Shown in pieces: positions 1 through 5,413 of a DNA stretch of 5,696 nucleotides (positions are counted from its first letter, which is position 1; each line of letters starts with the position of its first letter). Below the pieces are notes generated by a model, which saw nothing but the letters and a program-made list of their open reading frames with translations, was not told where the DNA came from and did no database searches. A program made the position numbers and the translations under genes. This stretch comes from an uncultured bacterium (lineage in GTDB: Bacteria > Bacillota > Clostridia > Lachnospirales > Lachnospiraceae), in contig CAMTFT010000138.1 of NCBI GenBank assembly GCA_947071365.1, positions 1 to 5,696 on the forward strand. Reading direction: 5' to 3'.

Positions 1-45
1 ACACCTATTAAGTCGTCGGCAGCGTCAGATGTGTATAAGAGACAG
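1..45 (+). other. Illumina/Nextera adapter contamination (P5 tail, i5 index, read-1 transposase adapter)
   Basis: These bases are synthetic. Positions 1-4 (ACAC) match the 3' end of the Illumina P5 oligonucleotide. Positions 5-12 (CTATTAAG) sit exactly where the 8-base i5 index belongs, and from memory match the Nextera XT v2 index S518. Positions 13-26 are TCGTCGGCAGCGTC, the Nextera read-1 adapter. Positions 27-45 are AGATGTGTATAAGAGACAG, the 19-bp Tn5 mosaic end. Genomic sequence resumes at 46, inside a minus-strand gene. The four parts are contiguous and in library order, so this is an untrimmed adapter at a contig end and not a natural Tn5 insertion. Confidence 0.98.
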
Positions 46-180
46 GCGATATACAGCGTATGCAATCGCTGCTACTGCCGTCACCGCACCGATCACAGCC
101 AGAATCCACAGTACCGTATTTTTGTGCTTCTCTTCTTCTCTTTTCTGCAATGCTGCCAAAAGCTCATCAAATTTATTCAT
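46..180 (-). CDS. Small single-pass membrane protein, N-terminal fragment (3' end lost at adapter junction)
   Basis: The ATG at 180-178 opens a frame of 45 codons that stays open to the adapter junction, so the stop codon is missing. The protein begins with a short charged, probably helical segment (MNKFDELLAALQKREEEKHK). A hydrophobic stretch rich in Ala, Val and Ile follows at about residues 22-43 and would span the membrane once. The start is supported by an AAAGGA-type ribosome binding site at 191-198, ten bases upstream. It has no cleavable signal-peptide look, and the Lys-rich N-terminus suggests a cytoplasmic N-terminus (inference). I recall similar small membrane proteins of unknown function in Lachnospiraceae but cannot name a family. 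It lies 89 bases downstream of pcrA on the same strand and may have its own promoter. Function unknown. Confidence 0.7.
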
Positions 181-223
181 TCTGTACACGTCCTTTCTGT
201 ATTTTAACCACGTATTTTATGAT

Positions 224-232
224 AGTATATCA
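224..232 (-). promoter_or_regulatory. Probable extended -10 promoter for the small membrane protein gene
   Basis: Read on the minus strand, the gap after pcrA contains TGATATACT, which fits the extended -10 form TGnTATAAT with one mismatch in the hexamer. No convincing -35 box lies 16-18 bases upstream, which is tolerated by extended -10 promoters. Transcription would begin near 217, giving a leader of about 37 bases that includes the ribosome binding site at 191-198. The surrounding DNA is AT-rich, so a chance match is possible. Confidence 0.4.
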
Positions 233-269
233 CAGCAAACGAATTTTTACTATAAAAACTTTTCACTTT

Positions 270-2489
270 TCAAACTTTAATAAGCTTTGCAAACGAAGCA
301 AACATCTTTTTCACGCCGACCCGGTCAAACTCTACCGTCACTTCGTAGTCACGGCCGCCCTCCACGACATTTTTCACCGTTCCTTCGCCAAATTTGATAT
401 GGCGTACCCGGTCTCCGGCTCCATAGTCCAGCCCCGCGGATTTTTTTACCTGAAACTGCTGCGGCACAAACGCCTTTGTGCGGAATGCCTCTCTTGCCTG
501 CTGATAATGGCTCTGCGCCCTTTCGCGTTCCTTCTTCGGCGCTTCCTTTACCTTCTCCTCGCCCTGCAGCATTTCCGGCGGAATCTCGTCAATAAACCTG
601 GACACTCTGTTGTAATGTACCTCGCCCCGCACCATACGCTGTCTGGCTGCCGTCAGATACAGCTCCTTCATAGCTCTGGTAATACCTACGTAGCACAATC
701 TCCGCTCTTCCTCTATATCCATCGGATCTTCCGAAGAAATGCTCATATAGCTGGGGAACATTCCATCCTCCATACCCACCAGAAATACCACCGGGAATTC
801 CAGTCCCTTTGCACTGTGCAATGTCATCATGAGCACATGATCCGGATCCTCCTCCAGATCGTCGATATCAGCCACCAGTGCGACCTCCTCCAGAAATCCG
901 TTCAGGCTGTGCGTCTCTTCCTCCTGGCTCTCATCATAGGCTGCCGCCTTGCTTAAAAGCTCGTCGATATTTGCGATCCGCTCCTCCGCCTCGTCCGTGC
1001 CTTCCGCTTCCAGCTCCTTCACATAACCGGTCACTTCCAGTACGTCCTCGATCAGCTCCTTCACAGAATAAAACTCTTCCTTGCTGCGGAAGGTCTGGAT
1101 CATCTGCACGAAGTTCTGAAGCTTCATTGCGCTTTTGCCGATCCCCGGAATGGTCTCTGCTACCCGAAGCGCATTATAAAAGCTCGCTTCATGGGCGATG
1201 GCATACTCCTGCACTCTGGAAATCGTTGTCGCACCAATGCCTCGCTTCGGGACATTGATGATCCGGCGCACAGCCAGATCGTCCTCACCATTCGCGATCG
1301 TTTTCAGATACGCCAGAACATCCTTGATTTCCTTTCTGGCATAGAAATTTACTCCGCCGACGATCTTATACGGTATATTTGCCATCAAAAATTTTTCTTC
1401 AAACATACGGGACTGGGCATTCGTGCGGTATAAGATCGCGCAGTCACCGTATTTCCACGCTCCCCGGTTCACCTTGCCGTTAATCAGTCCGGCCACGTAT
1501 TCCGCCTCCTCAAAGGCATTCATGAACTGCCGGAATTTTACCTTGTCCCCTGTGCCGTTGTCCGTCCAGAGCCGCTTGCTCTTTCTGCCCTTATTGTTGC
1601 TGATCACCTCATTCGCCGCATCAAGGATATTCTGCGTAGAGCGGTAATTCTGTTCCAGCCGGATGACCTTTGCATCCGGGAAAAAATGTTCAAAATTCAG
1701 GATATTTCCGATATTGGCCCCCCTGAATTTATAGATGGACTGGTCATCATCGCCCACCACACAGAGATTGCCGTATTTGGAAGCCAGCAGGCTGATCAGT
1801 TTGAACTGCGCTGTGTTCGTATCCTGGTACTCGTCCACCATGATAAAGCGGAACCGCTCCTGATAATACTCCAGCACCTCCGGGCAGCTCTGGAACAGCT
1901 CCACCGTCTTACAGATCAGGTCGTCAAAATCCAGGGCATTGCTGCTGTGGAGCTGCTTCTGATACTCACTGTAGACCTCCGCCACCTTTTTCATCCGGAA
2001 ATCCGAGTTTGTCTTCATCGCGTACTCTTCTGGCCCCACCAGCTCATCCTTCGCCGCTGAAATGGCGCTCATAAAAAAACGCTCCTTATAGAGCTTCGTA
2101 TCCACGTTCAGGCGCTTACAGATCTCCTTTATGACTGACTTCTGGTCATCGCTGTCGTAGATCGTAAAATTCGTTCCGAATCCGATCCGGTCTATGTACC
2201 GCCTCAAAATGCGGACACAGGTGCTGTGAAACGTCGCCACCCATGCGCGGTCAGCGTCCCCATCCAGCATACGGCTGACACGTTCCCGCATCTCGCCCGC
2301 TGCCTTATTCGTAAAGGTGATCGCCATAATATTCCATGGATCCACACCCTTTTCCTCCATCAGCCACGCGACTCTGTGCGTCAGCACCCTCGTTTTTCCT
2401 GACCCGGCCCCCGCAAGAATCAGCAGCGGCCCCTCATAGTGGCACACTGCTTCATACTGCTCGGGATTCAAAGAATCGTATATGCTCAT
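270..2489 (-). CDS. pcrA: ATP-dependent DNA helicase PcrA (UvrD/Rep superfamily 1A)
   Basis: This is a 739-residue 3'-to-5' DNA helicase, the Gram-positive counterpart of UvrD, acting in nucleotide excision repair, rolling-circle replication, removal of RecA filaments and transcription-coupled repair. All superfamily 1A motifs are visible in order: Q-motif Gln11, Walker A AGAGSGKT at 26-33 (Lys32), motif Ia TFTNKAA near 58-64, Walker B VDEYQDT at 218-224, motif III GDDDQSIYKFRGA at 246-258, motif IV LEQNYRST at 278-285, motif V TLHSAKGLEF at 556-565, and motif VI with the arginine finger in YVGITRA at 600-606 (Arg605). A charged linker at about 640-688 leads to a Tudor-like domain at about 689-739, which in PcrA binds RNA polymerase. 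Length is normal for the family. The ATG at 2489-2487 follows a strong GGAGGAA site at 2495-2501. It lies 37 bases after the 76-residue gene and is probably co-transcribed with it. Rep or UvrD naming is less apt given the C-terminal domain. Confidence 0.97.
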   Translation of the reverse strand: MSIYDSLNPEQYEAVCHYEGPLLILAGAGSGKTRVLTHRVAWLMEEKGVDPWNIMAITFTNKAAGEMRERVSRMLDGDADRAWVATFHSTCVRILRRYIDRIGFGTNFTIYDSDDQKSVIKEICKRLNVDTKLYKERFFMSAISAAKDELVGPEEYAMKTNSDFRMKKVAEVYSEYQKQLHSSNALDFDDLICKTVELFQSCPEVLEYYQERFRFIMVDEYQDTNTAQFKLISLLASKYGNLCVVGDDDQSIYKFRGANIGNILNFEHFFPDAKVIRLEQNYRSTQNILDAANEVISNNKGRKSKRLWTDNGTGDKVKFRQFMNAFEEAEYVAGLINGKVNRGAWKYGDCAILYRTNAQSRMFEEKFLMANIPYKIVGGVNFYARKEIKDVLAYLKTIANGEDDLAVRRIINVPKRGIGATTISRVQEYAIAHEASFYNALRVAETIPGIGKSAMKLQNFVQMIQTFRSKEEFYSVKELIEDVLEVTGYVKELEAEGTDEAEERIANIDELLSKAAAYDESQEEETHSLNGFLEEVALVADIDDLEEDPDHVLMMTLHSAKGLEFPVVFLVGMEDGMFPSYMSISSEDPMDIEEERRLCYVGITRAMKELYLTAARQRMVRGEVHYNRVSRFIDEIPPEMLQGEEKVKEAPKKERERAQSHYQQAREAFRTKAFVPQQFQVKKSAGLDYGAGDRVRHIKFGEGTVKNVVEGGRDYEVTVEFDRVGVKKMFASFAKLIKV

Positions 2490-2526
2490 CTCAGTTCCTC
2501 CGTTATTATTCCCGGCCTGCCTTTAC

Positions 2527-2757
2527 TTACTCGTCAAATTCAGCTACGACGGTATATCCGCTCTCATCCGTAATCACCTCGACAACCGTGCCTTCCCGCA
2601 CTGTCAGCCTCTCACGATTCGTATAATTCGCAGACATCGCTATTGCCGGTTCAATCGTATAGTACCAACTGGACGGAAGCACCCCTTCGGAAACCGTGAC
2701 CTTATCCCCCGGCTTCACCAGGCCCTCCCGTTCCATCTTAAAATCCATTCTGCGCAT
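2527..2757 (-). CDS. Small protein of unknown function (76 aa) upstream of pcrA, beta-rich with PcrA-CTD-like motif
   Basis: I do not recognise a named family. The protein has no signal peptide or membrane segment and alternates charged and beta-forming residues: a GDKVTV turn at about 17-22, an aromatic WYYTIEPAIAMS segment at 31-42, and a C-terminal strand pair (GTVVEV at 56-61, YTVVAEFD at 68-75). The end resembles the Tudor-like end of PcrA encoded just downstream. The frame is open further up to an ATG at 2838-2836, overlapping the stop codon of the kinase gene, but I choose the ATG at 2757-2755. That start has a GGGAGG site at 2765-2770 with a 7-base spacer, and a near-consensus promoter lies between the two candidate starts, so the longer form would begin upstream of its own transcript. 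The gene ends 37 bases before pcrA, so a two-gene unit is likely. A small SH3-like or KOW-like barrel is plausible but unproven. Confidence 0.75.
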   Translation of the reverse strand: MRRMDFKMEREGLVKPGDKVTVSEGVLPSSWYYTIEPAIAMSANYTNRERLTVREGTVVEVITDESGYTVVAEFDE

Positions 2758-2788
2758 CAGAGTACCTCCCGTCTCATTCCGCCTCTCC

Positions 2789-2817
2789 ATTCTACCCGAT
2801 ACGGTGCTCACTTTCAA
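2789..2817 (-). promoter_or_regulatory. Sigma-A-type promoter for the 76-aa gene and pcrA
   Basis: On the minus strand, TTGAAA (2817-2812) and TAGAAT (2794-2789) are separated by exactly 17 bases. Each hexamer matches five of six consensus positions (TTGACA, TATAAT). Transcription should start near 2782, leaving a leader of about 25 bases with the ribosome binding site at 2765-2770. The promoter sits directly after the kinase gene, so it separates the housekeeping helicase unit from the sugar operon upstream. Confidence 0.75.
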
Positions 2818-2818
2818 G

Positions 2819-2851
2819 AATAAAATCACCGGAGCCATTATATCTTCCGGT
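2819..2851 (-). terminator. Weak intrinsic terminator candidate at the end of the FGGY kinase gene
   Basis: On the minus strand, ACCGGA (2851-2846) can pair with TCCGGT (2833-2828). A flanking U-G wobble extends this to about seven pairs, around a 12-base loop that contains the kinase stop codon (2840-2838). A T-rich tract, TTTTATT, follows at 2826-2820. The stem is short, the loop is long and the tail is broken by an A, so termination may be partial. Its location just before the pcrA-unit promoter is what makes it plausible. Confidence 0.35.
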
Positions 2852-4343
2852 ACAGTTCCTTTGCCGCAGCAAGGATCGTCCGGTATTTCTCATACTTCTC
2901 GCTGTAATCCTTCTGTGGAACGTACTCCCGTTTCGTGCGTACGAACACCTTCGCCGCCTCCGCATAGCTGCTGTAAGTCCCGTCTGCCACAGCACATATC
3001 ATCGCCAGTCCTGAAATTCCGGCATCCGCATTCTCCAGAATATGCACCGGCTGTCCCAGCACATCCGCCTTCATCTGCATCAGCAGCTCCGACTTTGAAC
3101 AGCCTCCCGTAGCCACGATCTTATGAATCGAAAATCCCGTGGCATTCAGGATATCGAAACACTGCTTCGTCTCAAAGCAGAGCCCTTCCAGAAGCGCCCG
3201 ATACATCTGCGCCCGGTCTGTCCCGACCTCCAGCCCCAGGAACATACCCAGCGCCCGGCTGTCCGGATCCATCAGGTTGGCCCGCGTTAAATAAGGAAGG
3301 AAAAATACTTCCCCGGAATCCTCCGCGCAGTTTTCATTTGCAAGCTCAAATATATTTCTGTCCCGCGCATCTGCCAGTGCTCCGTTTCGTGCAAAATCAG
3401 CGCCGAACTCATTTACGAACCAGCGGATACTCGTTCCATGGGTATGCTGCCCCACCGGCACCATATACTGTCCCGGCTGTATGTACGGCTCCAGACAGAG
3501 CTTACGCTCAAAAAACCATTCCGTGATCTTATCCTTTCCTACCACCAGATTCAGACTCTCCGTCGAACCTTCTCCCGCCGCGATATCGCCTTCTTCCACA
3601 CCTCCGGCTCCCAGCGTCGCCGCACACTGGTCATGACATCCCACGACCACCTTCAGATCCTTCGGAAGATTTATCTCCTCTGCCAGCGCCGGGCGGATCT
3701 TTCCTGCGATCGTTCCGATCGGCACGATCCTGGAAAAACGATCCAGGGGCATCTCAAAAGCATCTCCGATCTCCGAAGACCAGTCCAGCGCCATGGCATC
3801 CAGCATCAGCGTCTTGGATGCGCTGGACGGATCCAGCATCCGCTCACCGGTGAGCATATACGTGATATAATCCTCAAACATAAAGTAATGCTTTGTCTTT
3901 TTCAGAAGCTCCGGCTCATGCTCCCGCATCCACAGATGACGGTTCAGGCTGAAAAACACCCGCAACGGAAGCCCCGTGATGTGCTGTATCCTCTCGTCTC
4001 CCAGCTTTTCCCGTATCATTTCTATCGTCTCAGGCCCGCGCTCATCGAGGTAAACGATCCCGTTCCGCAGCATCCGGTCCTGCTCATCCACCATCACCAC
4101 CGATTCTCCGATAGACGAAACGGAAAGCATTTTCACATCGTATCCGAAGGCTGCGATCTCCTTCAGCGTCTCCTTTGCACTGTCCCATACCGTATTCGGG
4201 TTCAGCTCCACCATGCCTTTTCCCGGATACTCAAACCCGTATTCCCGGCGGGCCGTCACCAGCACATTGCCCTGTTCATCCACAACAGAGGCCTTGCACC
4301 CGGATGTACCCACATCCAATCCAATATATCCTGCACGTTTCAT
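2838..4343 (-). CDS. FGGY-family carbohydrate kinase, xylulokinase-like
   Basis: This 501-residue cytoplasmic protein should transfer phosphate from ATP to a sugar or polyol hydroxyl. It has the two actin-like ATPase domains of the FGGY family. The first phosphate-binding loop is LDVGTSGCKAS at residues 9-19. The likely catalytic base is Asp238 in GCHDQCAATLGAG, equivalent to Asp233 of E. coli XylB. A near match to the second FGGY signature runs over about 366-386, and the adenosine-binding segment begins with ATGGCSKSE at 411-419. Length fits the family (about 480-520). The overall look is closest to xylulokinase-like members, but FGGY substrates cannot be assigned from these motifs, so xylB is not used. 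The ATG at 4343-4341 overlaps the TGA of the upstream PfkB kinase gene (ATGA). Only a poor ribosome binding site precedes it, which suggests translation by coupling. A weak hairpin at its end probably closes the operon. Confidence 0.92.
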   Translation of the reverse strand: MKRAGYIGLDVGTSGCKASVVDEQGNVLVTARREYGFEYPGKGMVELNPNTVWDSAKETLKEIAAFGYDVKMLSVSSIGESVVMVDEQDRMLRNGIVYLDERGPETIEMIREKLGDERIQHITGLPLRVFFSLNRHLWMREHEPELLKKTKHYFMFEDYITYMLTGERMLDPSSASKTLMLDAMALDWSSEIGDAFEMPLDRFSRIVPIGTIAGKIRPALAEEINLPKDLKVVVGCHDQCAATLGAGGVEEGDIAAGEGSTESLNLVVGKDKITEWFFERKLCLEPYIQPGQYMVPVGQHTHGTSIRWFVNEFGADFARNGALADARDRNIFELANENCAEDSGEVFFLPYLTRANLMDPDSRALGMFLGLEVGTDRAQMYRALLEGLCFETKQCFDILNATGFSIHKIVATGGCSKSELLMQMKADVLGQPVHILENADAGISGLAMICAVADGTYSSYAEAAKVFVRTKREYVPQKDYSEKYEKYRTILAAAKELYRKI

Positions 4344-5314
4344 CGCTCAATTACCCGTTTCTTTCCTGTCTTCATATAATCCAACACCTGCTGCTCTGAC
4401 TGGATCTGCATATGCGCGCCGACTCCCTGTGAATTGATTGCACCGGCTGCAGTGGCAAATTCCGCGCACTCCCGGTTGCTCATGCCCTTCAGCAGGCAGT
4501 GAATGAACGCCGCTACAAAATTGTCGCCGCAGCCCGTGGTATCCACCGGAGTTATCTCAAAGGGATCCACGTAAAAACACTCCGTATCATTCTTAAAGAA
4601 GCAGCCCTCTGCGCCCATTTTCAGCAGGACATTCTTCACGCCTGCTGCCAGGAAGTAATCTGCAATCTCATTCGGATCCTTTTTGCCTGTCACGAACACC
4701 GCCTCATTGAAACTCGGCATCAGATAATCCGTATGCGGGTACGCCGTATCCACTCCGTGAGGCCCGATCCCTGCAAGGTCAAAATTCATATCGGCAACTG
4801 TGATCGCGCCGGACTCCTTTGCAATCTGGAAAATACGGTCAATTCCGTTCGTATCCAGCTCACCCAGGGCGAACAGGCTCGCCGCTGAGACGGCCCTCGC
4901 TTCCTTAAATATATTGATATCAAAATCCGACATCTCCGGCGTGTAGTTGCGGCCCGGCCCCACGATAAAATTGTGGTTGCCGTCCGGATGGATAAATACC
5001 ATGGAGGTAAATGTCTCGCAATCCTCCACCTGCCGAAGCAGCGAAACGTCCACTCCATCCCGTTTCATATCCTCATAGATCATCGTACCGACATTCCGTG
5101 TATCTACCCTGGAAAGCAGCGCCGAGCGGTCTCCGAGCTTTGCCAGCACCACCGCCTCGTTTGCCGCGTCCCCGCCGCTGGTCAGCGTCAGAGAATCCAC
5201 CAAAACCGTATCTGTCTCCCTCATAAACGCATTTTCCGGTACATTTGTCGTCAGAATATCCTGACATACCTGTCCAATGCAAATTACATCATATTTTTTA
5301 TTGTTTTCGCTCAT
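4340..5314 (-). CDS. PfkB/ribokinase-family carbohydrate kinase
   Basis: This 324-residue cytoplasmic kinase phosphorylates a sugar, sugar phosphate or nucleoside using ATP. The first PfkB signature is visible as GGDAANEAVVLAKLG at residues 47-61. A PSFNEA segment at 200-205 is the usual metal/ATP-site region, and LLKMGAEGCFF at 230-240 is the conserved strand and turn before the nucleotide site. The second signature is DTTGCGDNF at 258-266, with Asp264 as the expected catalytic base. Cys262 replaces the usual alanine of the DTxGAGD anion hole. Length is typical for ribokinase-like enzymes (300-330). The substrate is not determinable from sequence. The start at 5314-5312 has an AGAGG site at 5321-5325 with a 6-base spacer. 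The stop codon overlaps the start of the FGGY kinase gene, so the two proteins are probably made together and act in one pathway. A promoter and inverted repeat lie upstream. Confidence 0.93.
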   Translation of the reverse strand: MSENNKKYDVICIGQVCQDILTTNVPENAFMRETDTVLVDSLTLTSGGDAANEAVVLAKLGDRSALLSRVDTRNVGTMIYEDMKRDGVDVSLLRQVEDCETFTSMVFIHPDGNHNFIVGPGRNYTPEMSDFDINIFKEARAVSAASLFALGELDTNGIDRIFQIAKESGAITVADMNFDLAGIGPHGVDTAYPHTDYLMPSFNEAVFVTGKKDPNEIADYFLAAGVKNVLLKMGAEGCFFKNDTECFYVDPFEITPVDTTGCGDNFVAAFIHCLLKGMSNRECAEFATAAGAINSQGVGAHMQIQSEQQVLDYMKTGKKRVIER

Positions 5315-5364
5315 CCTGCACCTCTTTTGTCAATTTGTGTTCTGAATCTCACGCTGTACCGCAT
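5311..5364 (-). CDS. Possible 17-codon leader ORF coupled to the PfkB kinase gene
   Basis: An ATG at 5364-5362 is preceded by AGGAG (5377-5373) with an ideal 8-base spacer. It opens a frame encoding MRYSVRFRTQIDKRGAG. The TGA at 5313-5311 overlaps the ATG of the kinase gene as ATGA, the same coupling arrangement seen between the two kinase genes downstream. The peptide is basic, with four Arg and one Lys. The ORF is too short for coding statistics, and the AGGAG lies almost at the predicted transcript 5' end, so it could be chance. If real, it would act as a translated leader rather than as an enzyme. Confidence 0.3.
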   Translation of the reverse strand: MRYSVRFRTQIDKRGAG

Positions 5365-5373
5365 TTGTACAGC
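5353..5373 (-). promoter_or_regulatory. Perfect 7-bp inverted repeat downstream of the kinase-operon promoter (candidate operator)
   Basis: GCTGTAC (5373-5367) and GTACAGC (5359-5353) are exact inverted copies separated by seven bases. The repeat begins 11 bases after the -10 box, around +5 to +25 of the predicted transcript, where a bound repressor would block initiation or early elongation. In RNA the same bases could form a hairpin with the ATG of the leader ORF in its loop. No regulator gene is in the window, so its partner is unknown. Confidence 0.5.
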
Positions 5374-5384
5374 TCCTGTCTATC

Positions 5385-5413
5385 ATTATAGTTGTTTTAT
5401 TCCTTATTTTCCA
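5385..5413 (-). promoter_or_regulatory. Promoter for the PfkB-FGGY kinase pair
   Basis: A perfect TATAAT -10 box lies at 5390-5385. Exactly 17 bases upstream is TGGAAA (5413-5408), which matches four of six positions of TTGACA and lies within the last codons of the upstream FGGY kinase gene. Transcription should begin near 5378. The promoter would let the kinase pair be expressed independently of, or in addition to, read-through from upstream. Confidence 0.6.

Noticed and set aside
27..45. Tn5 mosaic end suggesting a natural transposon insertion
   Set aside because: It is directly joined to the Nextera read-1 primer site, an index and the P5 tail, which do not occur in natural Tn5. No transposase gene or target duplication is present.
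241..262. AT-rich inverted repeat after pcrA as a terminator
   Set aside because: The arms (TTTTTA/TAAAAA) pair only through A-T and there is no GC stem followed by a U tract. It is as expected for an AT-rich spacer.
29..280. Plus-strand ORF of 83 codons beginning MCIRDR
   Set aside because: Its start lies within the Nextera mosaic end and the rest is antisense to the small membrane protein gene and the following gap. It is an adapter artefact.
60..956. Long plus-strand ORF (298 codons), with other plus-strand ORFs such as 3438-4379 and 4973-5461
   Set aside because: These are antisense to pcrA and the kinase genes. Their proteins are rich in His, Arg, Pro and Cys without recognisable domains, as expected for shadow frames, and no ribosome binding site or promoter supports them.
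2792..2995. Minus-strand ORF of 67 codons overlapping the end of the FGGY kinase gene
   Set aside because: It is out of frame with the conserved kinase sequence, is Arg-rich and has no recognisable domain or supported start. It is a shadow frame.
3816..3855. Hairpin (GGATG..CTGGA/TCCAG..CATCC with a 2-base bulge) next to a perfect 14-bp palindrome GCTCACCGGTGAGC
   Set aside because: Both lie inside the FGGY kinase coding region over ordinary family residues (MLTGERMLDPSSAS). Codon choice explains them, and there is no sign of a recombination or regulatory site. A genome-wide count of the palindrome could reverse this.
5328..5333. Perfect TTGACA -35 box on the minus strand
   Set aside because: It overlaps the region just before the PfkB ribosome binding site. 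A matching -10 box would fall inside the kinase coding region, and none is seen at 16-18 bases.
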